NCBI RefSeq assembly: GCF_021568705.1
Contig: NZ_JAKGTH010000006.1
Span: 372,001-436,000, forward strand
Direction: 5' to 3'
Source of the DNA: Gillisia lutea
GTDB taxonomy: Bacteria; Bacteroidota; Bacteroidia; Flavobacteriales; Flavobacteriaceae
Length of the DNA: 64,000 nucleotides
A program made the translations under genes and the position numbers. Below the pieces are notes generated by a model. That model saw only the letters and a program-made list of their open reading frames with translations, did no database searches and was not told the DNA's origin. Of this stretch, positions 8,627 through 17,145 are shown piece after piece (the first letter of the stretch is position 1; each line of letters begins with the position of its first letter).

Positions 8627-10828
8627 ATGATTAGGTCTATTTGGAGATACAGCCATTTAATACTGGCCGTATCTTCTTCTATATTTTTATTACTTGCTGC
8701 AGTAACAGGAACGATCCTGGCAGTAGAACCTGTCTCAAACGCGACCAAGGATTATAGTATAGAAGGCCTAAATGAGATTTCTATAACCCAAACCATATCC
8801 GGGTTAAAATCGAAGTACATGGAAGTACTGGAATTAGAAATCACTCCTTCAAACTATGTTGTGGCTTCCATTCTTACTGAAGATTTTGAAAGTAAAACTA
8901 TTTATATAGATCCAAACGACCTTTCGGAGTTAGGAACGGTAGAGGACCGGGCTACTTTCTTCAATTTCATGACTAATTTTCACCGTTCTCTTTTTTTAAA
9001 AAGTACAGGTAGAATCTTTGTAGGAATTGTTTCTTTTCTCCTATGCTTAATAGCAATAACAGGCTTAATTTTACTCATCAAGCGACAAGGTGGTTGGTTA
9101 AAGCTTTTCGGTAAAATAAAAGAAAGGAATTTTGAGCAGCGTTATCACGTAATTCTGGGAAGGTGGTTTTTAATGCCAATTATCATTATATCGGCTACAG
9201 GTGTTTTTCTCTCTGCTGAAAAATTTGAATTAACACCTTCTTATTCTATTCAACATACTTGGAAGGAAAATAATTATGATGAATTTGAAGCAGCAGAACT
9301 TTCGGATTTTCCGGGGCTGAAAAAAATACATCTTAATGAGGTTAGAAAAATCGTTTTTCCCTTTTCTGAAGACCCTGAAGATTTTTACCAGATTCAGTTA
9401 GCTAACAGAGAAATTCTTATCCATCAATTCACGGGCGAAATTGTAAGCGAGCAAAAATATCCCTTCGTGCAACTTGCCTCTATGCTAAGTATGCAATTAC
9501 ATACTGGTGAAGGAAATCCAATTTGGGCAATAATCTTATTTATTTCCAGCGGGAGCATTCTTTTTTTTATGTATTCTGGGTTTGCAATGACTTTAAAGTC
9601 GCTGGTCAAAAAGAAACCCAAACTCACCACAACTGCAGATAAAGATGAAGCCGAATACATTATTCTAGTGGGATCAGAAACCGGAAAAACTTTTGATTTT
9701 GCTTACCGTTTTAGTAAAAGCCTGGAAAGCCATGATAAACTTGTACATCTTTCAAGTCTTAATGAATATTCTACTTATAATAACGCTAAACATATAATCA
9801 TTTTCACCGCTACATATGGCGATGGAGATGCTCCGGCTTCGGCAACAAAGTTTTTAAAGAAGTTTAAACAGGTTGAACCTAAAAATCCTGTTGATTGTAC
9901 CGTGGTAGGTTTTGGATCTATGCTCTATCCTAACTATTGTAGTTATGCGGAAGATATTCAGAAAGAACTGAAAGCTCATTCATCTTTTAAGTCGATCATG
10001 GAACTTACAAAGATCAACGAACAATCTTTTGAACAATTTAGAGGCTGGGCAAATAATTGGGGAGCCAAGAATAATATTCCAGTTCATTTAGTGCTGTTAG
10101 ATTCCGATATTATCAGCAGAAAAAGAACCGTAAAATTTAAAGTCCTTGACATATCCGAAGTGAATATTGACAATACTTTTCTTTTAAAATTAAAACCACA
10201 TAAACACACTAAATTTAAATCAGGTGATCTTATAGGGTTCACACCTCCTAATGCCAGACGGGAAAGATTATATTCTATTGCCAAGATTGATGGTTCTATT
10301 TTATTGAGCATAAAAAAACATGAATTTGGTAAATGTTCTAACTATTTGGGATTATTGAAAAAAGGTCAGATCATCGATGGCACCATCGAAAAAAACACAA
10401 AATTCCACTTTCCTTCTAAAGCACCAACAGTTATAATGATAAGTAACGGAACGGGAATTGCCCCCTTTCTGGGAATGATACAAAATAACAAGAATACTTC
10501 CATTCACTTATTTTGGGGTGGAAGGAGTGCGCAGTCTTTCAATATATATAACTCGTATGCTAAAGATGCTCTAACAAAGAAAAAAATTGAAAGTTTTGAA
10601 AATGCTTTTTCCAGGGAAGGAGAACAAATCTATGTGCAGGATCTACTTTTGAAAAATCGGGAATTTTTAGTCAATGCTATTGAAAATGGTGCAGTAATCA
10701 TGATTTGCGGCTCCATTAACATGCAGAATGGCGTAATAAAGGTTATCGACAATATTCTTGAAGAAACTTCAAATCTGACATTGGGCGATCTGGATCTTAA
10801 TAAGCAATTGAAGATAGATTGCTATTAA
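8627..10828 (+). CDS. PepSY-TM / flavodoxin / NAD(P)H reductase fusion (predicted transmembrane ferric reductase)
   Basis: The product is 733 residues in three parts. Residues 1-330 form a PepSY-TM membrane unit with four helices (about 10-32, 128-150, 176-194, 300-325) and conserved histidines near membrane edges (NFHRSLF, RYHVILGRW, MQLHTGEG) suited to haem b. Residues about 342-480 are flavodoxin-like (ILVGSETGKTFDFAYRF, FTATYGDGDAPASA). Residues about 500-733 are a ferredoxin-reductase-like module with FAD motif RERLYSIA near 544, pyridine-nucleotide motif SNGTGIAPFLGM near 605, and a C-terminal Tyr stacking position. This is the layout of sulfite-reductase-flavoprotein-like PepSY proteins. 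Electrons would pass NAD(P)H-FAD-FMN-haem to a periplasmic acceptor, perhaps ferric iron or haem; the acceptor is inferred. Last gene of the operon. Confidence 0.88.
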   Translation: MIRSIWRYSHLILAVSSSIFLLLAAVTGTILAVEPVSNATKDYSIEGLNEISITQTISGLKSKYMEVLELEITPSNYVVASILTEDFESKTIYIDPNDLSELGTVEDRATFFNFMTNFHRSLFLKSTGRIFVGIVSFLLCLIAITGLILLIKRQGGWLKLFGKIKERNFEQRYHVILGRWFLMPIIIISATGVFLSAEKFELTPSYSIQHTWKENNYDEFEAAELSDFPGLKKIHLNEVRKIVFPFSEDPEDFYQIQLANREILIHQFTGEIVSEQKYPFVQLASMLSMQLHTGEGNPIWAIILFISSGSILFFMYSGFAMTLKSLVKKKPKLTTTADKDEAEYIILVGSETGKTFDFAYRFSKSLESHDKLVHLSSLNEYSTYNNAKHIIIFTATYGDGDAPASATKFLKKFKQVEPKNPVDCTVVGFGSMLYPNYCSYAEDIQKELKAHSSFKSIMELTKINEQSFEQFRGWANNWGAKNNIPVHLVLLDSDIISRKRTVKFKVLDISEVNIDNTFLLKLKPHKHTKFKSGDLIGFTPPNARRERLYSIAKIDGSILLSIKKHEFGKCSNYLGLLKKGQIIDGTIEKNTKFHFPSKAPTVIMISNGTGIAPFLGMIQNNKNTSIHLFWGGRSAQSFNIYNSYAKDALTKKKIESFENAFSREGEQIYVQDLLLKNREFLVNAIENGAVIMICGSINMQNGVIKVIDNILEETSNLTLGDLDLNKQLKIDCY

Positions 10829-10938
10829 CTATGATTTGTTATCGCTTCTTTTTGAAATGCTTTTAGCTCAATTATTTTTACTGGATTTTTATTTTCATCT
10901 ATCGCAACAAAGGTAAATCCCTTGAGACCACTCCTTCC
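10825..10938 (-). pseudogene. relic of an acyl-CoA thioesterase (C-terminal fragment)
   Basis: Reverse-strand reading gives 37 codons ending at TAA (10827-10825), including GFTFVAIDENKNPVKIIELK. FTFVAID-E-x-K-P is the end of the hot-dog domain in YciA-type acyl-CoA hydrolases. An in-frame stop at 10941-10939 cuts it off upstream and no hot-dog core is found nearby, so the 5' three quarters of the gene are gone. It overlaps the stop of the PepSY gene tail to tail. The break coincides with the start of the acetate-module segment. Confidence 0.65.
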
Positions 10939-10968
10939 TTAGAGTTAAACCAAAAATTATACATTCAG

Positions 10969-11010
10969 GTAAAGCCTATAAAATGATTAATGTCATTTTA
11001 TAGGCTTTAC
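10969..11010. other. perfect 18-bp hairpin upstream of the E1alpha gene
   Basis: GTAAAGCCTATAAAATGA (10969-10986) and TCATTTTATAGGCTTTAC (10993-11010) are exact reverse complements with the 6-base loop TTAATG. No strong T tract follows in either direction, so it is not a textbook terminator, though it may stop transcripts from the PepSY operon. It ends 35 bases before the E1alpha ATG. A leader structure or a recombination scar are alternatives. Confidence 0.8.
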
Positions 11011-11045
11011 ATCATTATTAGATTTACGTTCTAAAATTTCACGTT

Positions 11046-12035
11046 ATGGATCACATTGATATAAAAGACCTTTTATGGATGTACCGTGCTATGAAAAAGT
11101 CAAGGTATTTCGAAGAGAGAATAGAAAAAGCTTACTTAGAAGGCAAACAACCAATATTTAACATTGGAGCGGGTGCTATCCCTGGAGAAATGCATTTATC
11201 TAATGGACAGGAGCCATCCGCAGCAGGAATTATTGTCCATCTAACAAACAACGATACAGTCACAGCTACGCACCGTCCGCATCATGAGGCCATTGCAAAA
11301 GGGGTAGATTTGAAAAAAATGGCTGCCGAAATCTACGGAAAAAAGACAGGTCTAAGCAAAGGGAAAGGAGGGCATATGCATTTATTTGATCCTAATGTAA
11401 AATTTTCTTGCGGTGGTATTGTTGGTGCTGGAATTCCTCATGCCGTAGGAGCTGCATTAGCGAACAAGAAAAAAGAGACGACCGATATTGCCGTTGCCTT
11501 TATAGGTGAAGGTGCCGCAAATTCGGGAGCTTTTCACGAATCCTTAAATCTGGCTGCCTTATGGAACTTGCCTTTTATATTGGTAGTAGAGGATAATTCT
11601 TGGGGAATTTCGGTTGCGCAAAAAGCTTCTACTAGTATTCCTTCTAACGATTTACGGGCTTCAAGCTATGGCATTAAAGGATATTTGGTAAATGACAATG
11701 ATCCTATTGAAATGTATAAAGTTAGCAAGGAAGCTGTAGCACGAGCAAGAAAAGGCAAAGGCCCATCTATCATAGAGATTAAAACATATCGTTTCCTTGG
11801 CCATTTTCAGGGCGATCCTGAATTATATCGCAATAAGGAAGAAGTTCCAAGTTTAAGGGCGAAAGATCCCATTAACCGGTTAAAGGAATATTTGCTGAAA
11901 GAAGATCTTTCAACTACAGAAGAGATTAAGACACTTGAAAATGAAATTTATACTGAAGTAGATAGTGCTTTTGAATTTGCAATTCAGAGTGAATATCCAA
12001 AGCCAGAAGAAGCCTTAGAGGATGTGTTTTATTAG
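11046..12035 (+). CDS. thiamine-diphosphate-dependent dehydrogenase E1 alpha subunit (pyruvate/acetoin type)
   Basis: The product is 329 residues, the length of AcoA/PdhA-type E1 alpha chains. It shows HLSNGQEPSAAGIIVHL, THRPHHEAIAKG, KGKGGHMHLFD, GIVGAGIPHAVGAALA and the ThDP-Mg motif IGEGAANSGAFHESLNLAAL with VVEDNSWG at about 153-187. The alpha2beta2 E1 decarboxylates pyruvate, or splits acetoin, and acetylates the lipoyl group. Sequence alone does not settle pyruvate versus acetoin. The GGHMHLFD segment and short length resemble the acetoin-dehydrogenase branch. E1 beta follows 33 bases later, then a free lipoyl domain; no E2 or E3 is encoded in the window. Confidence 0.9.
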   Translation: MDHIDIKDLLWMYRAMKKSRYFEERIEKAYLEGKQPIFNIGAGAIPGEMHLSNGQEPSAAGIIVHLTNNDTVTATHRPHHEAIAKGVDLKKMAAEIYGKKTGLSKGKGGHMHLFDPNVKFSCGGIVGAGIPHAVGAALANKKKETTDIAVAFIGEGAANSGAFHESLNLAALWNLPFILVVEDNSWGISVAQKASTSIPSNDLRASSYGIKGYLVNDNDPIEMYKVSKEAVARARKGKGPSIIEIKTYRFLGHFQGDPELYRNKEEVPSLRAKDPINRLKEYLLKEDLSTTEEIKTLENEIYTEVDSAFEFAIQSEYPKPEEALEDVFY

Positions 12036-12068
12036 CTGTACAGAAAGAAAATCTAAAAAAACATTAAA

Positions 12069-13094
12069 ATGGAAACAACTAAAGATAAAATTAAAAAATT
12101 AACTGGAAGTAAAGCTATGATTCAGGCTTTAGACCAGGAAATGGATAGAGATGATAGCATCTTTGTAATGGGTGAAGATGTGGGAAAATATGGTGGAATA
12201 TTTGGCTCAACCACTGGATTATTTGATAAATATGGAGGAGAACGAATTATGGACACCCCCATTTCGGAAACAGGATTTATAGGAGCTGCAGTTGGGGCTG
12301 CTGCCGAAGGCTTACGCCCCATTGTGGAGTTAATGTTTGTAGATTTTCACGGGGTGGTTATGGATCAAATTTATAACCATATTGCCAAAATACCTTATAT
12401 GAGTGGTGGAAATGTAAAATTACCAATCGTTCTTTTAACGGCTGTTGGTGGTGGTTATAGCGATGCTGCGCAACACTCTCAAACCCTGTATGCCAGTTTT
12501 GGGCATTTGCCTGGATTGAAAGTAGTAGCACCTACATTTCCAAACGATATAAAAGGAATGTTGATTGCTGCGATACGCGACGACAATCCTGTGATTTTCA
12601 TGTTTCACAAAACGCTGCAAGGATTAGGATGGATGGATCAAATAGATGCTTCTTTAGGGCCCGTTCCGGAAGAGACCTATACAATTCCTTTAAATAAGGC
12701 TAATGTTGTAAAAACGGGAAAAGATGTGACTATTGTTGGTGTGCAAATGATGACAGTAAAGGCATTGGAAGCAGCTAAGGAATTGACCGATTTAGGAATT
12801 GATGCCGAGGTTATTGATCTCCGCTCAATAAAACCCATTGATAAAGAAACTATTTTAAAATCGGTTGAAAAAACAGGACGTTTAGTTGTGGTTGATGAAG
12901 ATTATTATTCCTACGGAATCACTGCCGAAATAAGTGCAATAGTTGCTTCCGAAGGTTTTCATCATCTTAAAGCCCCAGTAGTACGAATTGCAACTCCTGA
13001 TGTTCCCATTCCTTATAGTCGCGTGATGGAAAAGTTTGTGATTCCCGATGTAAAGGATATTGTCGATACCGTAAAAAATATGCTAATAGTTTAA
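12069..13094 (+). CDS. thiamine-diphosphate-dependent dehydrogenase E1 beta subunit
   Basis: The product is 341 residues and collinear with PdhB/AcoB. It has ALDQEMDRDDSIFVMGEDVG with the ThDP-activating Glu, DTPISETGFIGAAVGAAAEG, EGLRPIVELMFVDF, and the C-terminal transketolase half KDVTIVGVQMM, IDAEVIDLRSIKPIDKETIL, VVVDEDYYSYGITAEI. It pairs with the preceding E1 alpha to form the ThDP sites at the subunit interface. The stop is two bases from the start of the lipoyl-domain gene, so the three genes form one operon. Confidence 0.92.
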   Translation: METTKDKIKKLTGSKAMIQALDQEMDRDDSIFVMGEDVGKYGGIFGSTTGLFDKYGGERIMDTPISETGFIGAAVGAAAEGLRPIVELMFVDFHGVVMDQIYNHIAKIPYMSGGNVKLPIVLLTAVGGGYSDAAQHSQTLYASFGHLPGLKVVAPTFPNDIKGMLIAAIRDDNPVIFMFHKTLQGLGWMDQIDASLGPVPEETYTIPLNKANVVKTGKDVTIVGVQMMTVKALEAAKELTDLGIDAEVIDLRSIKPIDKETILKSVEKTGRLVVVDEDYYSYGITAEISAIVASEGFHHLKAPVVRIATPDVPIPYSRVMEKFVIPDVKDIVDTVKNMLIV

Positions 13095-13096
13095 GT

Positions 13097-13342
13097 ATGC
13101 CTAAATTAAAAGAAATAGTACTTCCTAAAGAATTGGGAGAAGGAACCGAAAGTTCTATAGTCCTCTGGTATAAAGAACCTGGTGATAATTTTGAAAAAGG
13201 AGATACGCTCGTTGAAGTACAGACCGAAAAAGTTGCATTCGAAGTAGAGGCTCCTTTTTCAGGAAAACTTTCAGAAATAAAAGTAAAAAGAGGTGAAACA
13301 GCGAAAGTTGGCGAGGTTATAGCTTTGGCCGAAGCAAGCTAA
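13097..13342 (+). CDS. free-standing lipoyl-domain protein
   Basis: The product is 81 residues and holds a single biotinyl/lipoyl domain. It begins MPKLKEIVLPKELGEGTESS and has the lipoylation hairpin EVQTEKVAFEVEAP with Lys45 as the attachment site, then APFSGKLSEIKVKRGETAKV. A normal E2 of this complex carries the lipoyl domain followed by a peripheral-subunit-binding domain and a roughly 230-residue acyltransferase; all of that is absent and the chain stops cleanly at LAEAS. It may act as a diffusible swinging arm for an E2 encoded elsewhere, or be the remnant of a truncated E2. Confidence 0.85.
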   Translation: MPKLKEIVLPKELGEGTESSIVLWYKEPGDNFEKGDTLVEVQTEKVAFEVEAPFSGKLSEIKVKRGETAKVGEVIALAEAS

Positions 13343-13729
13343 TTTTAATCCAAAAAATAAGCTATTTCAGGCACAGGCCTAAAGATAATTTCATTCCGGA
13401 AGTCAATGGACTGTAAAAGTGAATCAAACCTTTGCATATGGCTAAGCCGAAGGATTAAAAATCCAAGAAATCAATACCCAAAAAAGTTAACAGGAATGTA
13501 AAATGTTGAACGTGTAGACAGGTTAGATCTTGTTGTAGCCAATTTATATAATCAAAAAAACCTATCCCATAAAAACCATTTTGAGCCCTCCATAAATTTT
13601 CTATTCATCTTTGGATAAAAATTATTCCACATAATCCAGAGATTATGAAACAACCTATTGCTTTATGAGGAGATACTACTATCTTAGTAGAACCCCCTCA
13701 AATATTATCAAAATATAGTTATAAAGTTT
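13343..13729. other. 387-bp gap in the acetate module, no intact gene
   Basis: No frame stays open for more than about 50 codons. A forward frame running on past the lipoyl-gene stop gives short protein-like pieces broken by stops (for example QWTVKVNQTFAYG, then AEGLKIQEINTQKS). This is compatible with a decayed gene, but I do not recognise it and it does not look like an E2 acyltransferase core. No hairpin with a T tract is evident. The last 50 bases presumably hold the pta promoter. Confidence 0.4.
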
Positions 13730-15838
13730 ATGAGTAATAAACCAACCAACAAAGCCATCTATATTGCCACAACCCAACCCAATAGTGGTAAGTCGATTAT
13801 CTCTTTAGGACTGATGCAAGCACTATTAGGAAAGGCTGCTAAAGTAGGATATTTTAGACCTATAATTGACGACTTCAAACCGGGAGAAATCGATAATCAT
13901 ATAAACACTGTCTCTACGTATTTCAATTTAGATATAAAGTTTAAAGATGCTTATGCTTTTACCCGAAGCGAAGTTATTAAAATGAAAAATGATAATAAAG
14001 ATGAAGAAATCATCAGCAAAATTATCGAAAAGTATAAAGCTATTGAAGAGCGTTTTGATTTTGTTTTGGTAGAAGGCACCAGTTTTGTTGGTGAAGGCTC
14101 TATTATAGAATTTGACATTAATGTTTTAATAGCCAAAAATTTGAATGTTCCAGCAATTATTTTAGACAGTGGCATTGGCAAAACATTGGACGAACTTGTA
14201 GGGAACTTACAAATGGCTTTTGATTCTTTTAAAGATAAAGGTGTTAAAGTATTAGCTGTTATCGCTAACAAAGTAGAACCAGAAAACCAAGCTTTAGTGG
14301 TTTCCGAATTGGAGGAGCATCTTCCTTCCGCAGTAATTGTAAACGCTATTCCACTAAATCCTGTTTTGGCAACTCCGTCTATTAAGGAAATAGTAGATGC
14401 CTTGGACGCCAAGATACTTTTTGGAGAAGACTATATTAATAATCAAGCCGGTTATTTTAGCGTTGGCGCTATGCAATTACGCAACTATCTTACCCATTTA
14501 AAAGAAAATGGTTTGGTGATTACACCTGGTGACAGGGCTGATATTATCCTTGGGGCCCTACAAGCAAATATTTCAGAAAATTATCCTTCAATATCTGGCA
14601 TTGTACTTACCGGGGGGCTAATGCCGGAAGATTCAATAATTAAACTAATACAAGGCTTATCAGACATTGTTCCAATTATTTCAGTAAAAGGAGGAACATT
14701 TTCGGTGACGAATTGTATTGGAGCCATAAAATCGCAAATTTATGCCGAGAATACACAAAAGATAACTACTTCCATTAACGACTTTGAAAAGTATGTGAAA
14801 GTGGATGCTCTTATAGAACGCCTCATCACGTTCAAAACAAATGGAATTACCCCAAGAATGTTTCAATATAACTTATTGAAACAGGCAAAATCCATAAAAA
14901 AACATATTGTTTTACCTGAAGGGCTGGATGAACGAATTTTACGAGCAACCAAACAGTTAACCGATCTAGATGCAGTAAACATCACACTTCTTGGAGATAA
15001 AGTACAGATCGAAGAAAAAATTGCAGCGCTAGATATAGGTTTGGATTTGAATAATATAAATATCATAAACCCGGTTGAATCTGTTCATTTCGAATCATAT
15101 GCAAAAACCCTCTTTGAGCTTAGGAAACATAAAAATGTTAATCTTGCGATGGCTAAAGATTTAATGGAGGATGTATCCTATTTTGGTACCATGATGGTTT
15201 ATAAGGGTGATGCAGATGGGATGGTTTCTGGAGCCGTTCATACCACTCAGCACACCATTCTTCCAGCGCTTCAATTTATAAAAACCCAACCTGGAGCCTC
15301 TATTGTTTCATCTGTATTTTTTATGCTATTGGAAGATCGTGTTTCTGTGTATGGCGATTGTGCAATTAACCCTAATCCCACAGCAGAGCAACTAGCTGAA
15401 ATAGCTATTTCTTCGGCAGCCACAAGTTTAGCTTTTGGGATTGAACCTAAGATTGCAATGTTATCGTATTCATCAGGAGCTTCGGGCGTAGGAGAAGATG
15501 TCGAGAGAGTTAGAACAGCAACACAATTTGTAAGAAATAAAAGACCTGATCTTAAAGTGGAAGGTCCTATTCAATATGATGCGGCGGTCGATATGAATGT
15601 AGGCAAACTAAAGCTTCCAAATTCAGAAGTTGCAGGACAAGCCAATGTCTTTATTTTTCCCGATCTAAATACCGGAAACAACACCTACAAAGCAGTTCAA
15701 CGAGAAACTAAGGCATTGGCCATTGGCCCTATTATTCAGGGCTTAAAAAAACCCGTAAACGATTTGAGTAGAGGCTGCACCGTAAGTGATATTTTTAATA
15801 CTGTTATAGTTACTGCGATTCAGGCACAAACTATTTAA
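13730..15838 (+). CDS. pta: phosphate acetyltransferase (long form)
   Basis: The product is 702 residues, the long multi-domain Pta. Residues 1-220 form a dethiobiotin-synthetase-like P-loop domain (ATTQPNSGKSIISLGLMQA; Lys21). About 225-340 is a DRTGG-type regulatory domain. About 375-702 is the PTA_PTB catalytic domain, with KHIVLPEGLDERILRA, GDADGMVSGAVHTTQHTI, SSVFFMLLEDRVSVYGDCAI, MLSYSSGASGVGEDVERVRT and GPIQYDAAVDMNVGKLKLPN. It exchanges the acetyl group of acetyl-CoA for phosphate. ackA follows after 14 bases, completing the route to acetate with ATP formation. It probably consumes acetyl-CoA made by the dehydrogenase encoded upstream. Confidence 0.95.
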   Translation: MSNKPTNKAIYIATTQPNSGKSIISLGLMQALLGKAAKVGYFRPIIDDFKPGEIDNHINTVSTYFNLDIKFKDAYAFTRSEVIKMKNDNKDEEIISKIIEKYKAIEERFDFVLVEGTSFVGEGSIIEFDINVLIAKNLNVPAIILDSGIGKTLDELVGNLQMAFDSFKDKGVKVLAVIANKVEPENQALVVSELEEHLPSAVIVNAIPLNPVLATPSIKEIVDALDAKILFGEDYINNQAGYFSVGAMQLRNYLTHLKENGLVITPGDRADIILGALQANISENYPSISGIVLTGGLMPEDSIIKLIQGLSDIVPIISVKGGTFSVTNCIGAIKSQIYAENTQKITTSINDFEKYVKVDALIERLITFKTNGITPRMFQYNLLKQAKSIKKHIVLPEGLDERILRATKQLTDLDAVNITLLGDKVQIEEKIAALDIGLDLNNINIINPVESVHFESYAKTLFELRKHKNVNLAMAKDLMEDVSYFGTMMVYKGDADGMVSGAVHTTQHTILPALQFIKTQPGASIVSSVFFMLLEDRVSVYGDCAINPNPTAEQLAEIAISSAATSLAFGIEPKIAMLSYSSGASGVGEDVERVRTATQFVRNKRPDLKVEGPIQYDAAVDMNVGKLKLPNSEVAGQANVFIFPDLNTGNNTYKAVQRETKALAIGPIIQGLKKPVNDLSRGCTVSDIFNTVIVTAIQAQTI

Positions 15839-15852
15839 ACAAACGAGCATAT

Positions 15853-17037
15853 ATGAATATATTAATACTAAACTCTGGAAGTTCTTCTATAAAATTTCAG
15901 TTAATACAAATGCCTTCTGAAGCGTTAATGTGTAGTGGGTTGGTAGAACGTATTGGTCACGAAGATGCTGTACTTAAATATAAAACGAATCTCTTCGATT
16001 TTCAGCAAACAGAAAGATTAAACACGCATAAAGAAGCATTACAAAAAATTGTTGAACTCCTACTCCACGTAGAGAAAGGAGTGATAAAAAATACAAACGA
16101 GATTGAAGTGGTTGGTCACCGTGTGGTCCATGGTGGAAATTCATTTTCAAATATCACTCTAATTAATTCCAAAGTAAAACAAGAGATACAAGACTGTGCT
16201 GCCCTTGCACCTTTACACAACCCTAATAACCTTATAGGAATTCTTGTGGCCGAACAACTTTTTCCTTCCGCAAAACAAATAGCAGTTTTCGATACCGCCT
16301 TTCATCAAACTCTCCCTGAAAAAGCCAAAAAATATGCTATTCCCAATAATTTCTACAAAGAAAATAATCTTCAGGTTTATGGTTTTCATGGGACAAGTCA
16401 TAAATATGTTTCTGAAAAAGCTATTGATTTTCTGGAATTGAAAAAATCTAAAATAATTTCTATTCATTTAGGTAATGGGTGTAGCATGACAGCTGTATTA
16501 AATGGAAAAAGCATAGACCACAGTATGGGTTTTACGCCTTCTAACGGACTTATAATGGGATCGCGAAGTGGTGATATAGATCATTCAATTATATTCTATT
16601 TAGTGAATAATCTAGGGTATAGTCTGGAAAAAGTTAATAGTATGCTTACTAATGAAAGTGGCATGTTGGGACTTACCGGGTATAGTGATTTAAGAGATAT
16701 AGAGGCCGAAGCTGAAAAAGGAAACACAAAATGTATCCTAGCTTTAGAAATGAATGCATATCGAATTAAAAAATACATTGGGGCTTATATTGCAGCCATG
16801 AACGGTTTAGATGCCATTATTTTTACCGCGGGAATTGGGGAAAATTCCAGTACAATACGAAAACTGGTATGTAGGGAGATGGATACCTTCGGAATTAATC
16901 TTGATGAGGTGAAAAATGATGAAAAATCTAAAGGTTTACGAGAAATCAATACCTCCTCATCTAAAGTAAAAATACTGGTGGTTCCTACCAATGAAGAGCT
17001 GGAAATAGCGAAGCAGGCCTTTAAGTTACTTTCTTAA
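15853..17037 (+). CDS. ackA: acetate kinase
   Basis: The product is 394 residues, normal for AckA. Signatures are the N-terminal ILILNSGSSSIKFQLIQM, GHRVVHGGNSF, VFDTAFHQTLPEKAKKYAIP, YGFHGTSHKYVSEKAI with the catalytic-loop His, IISIHLGNGCSMTAVLNGKS, NESGMLGLTGYSDLRDIE, and IIFTAGIGENSSTIR near the C-terminus. The enzyme makes acetate and ATP from acetyl phosphate, or runs in reverse. The start is ATG at 15853, 14 bases after pta. No terminator is evident; the following gene begins about 110 bases on. Confidence 0.97.
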   Translation: MNILILNSGSSSIKFQLIQMPSEALMCSGLVERIGHEDAVLKYKTNLFDFQQTERLNTHKEALQKIVELLLHVEKGVIKNTNEIEVVGHRVVHGGNSFSNITLINSKVKQEIQDCAALAPLHNPNNLIGILVAEQLFPSAKQIAVFDTAFHQTLPEKAKKYAIPNNFYKENNLQVYGFHGTSHKYVSEKAIDFLELKKSKIISIHLGNGCSMTAVLNGKSIDHSMGFTPSNGLIMGSRSGDIDHSIIFYLVNNLGYSLEKVNSMLTNESGMLGLTGYSDLRDIEAEAEKGNTKCILALEMNAYRIKKYIGAYIAAMNGLDAIIFTAGIGENSSTIRKLVCREMDTFGINLDEVKNDEKSKGLREINTSSSKVKILVVPTNEELEIAKQAFKLLS

Positions 17038-17145
17038 TTTACTCTCTTTCAAATCTTTGAAGTATTAGGTTCACCACGACGACGTTATTAGATATAATTA
17101 ACCTTCAGAACATAAGAATGAAAATTTTTAACAACATGCTACCGA

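Noticed and set aside
13951-14412. 153-codon open frame opposite pta
   Set aside because: It lies wholly antisense to the conserved P-loop domain and has a Ser-rich, low-information translation.
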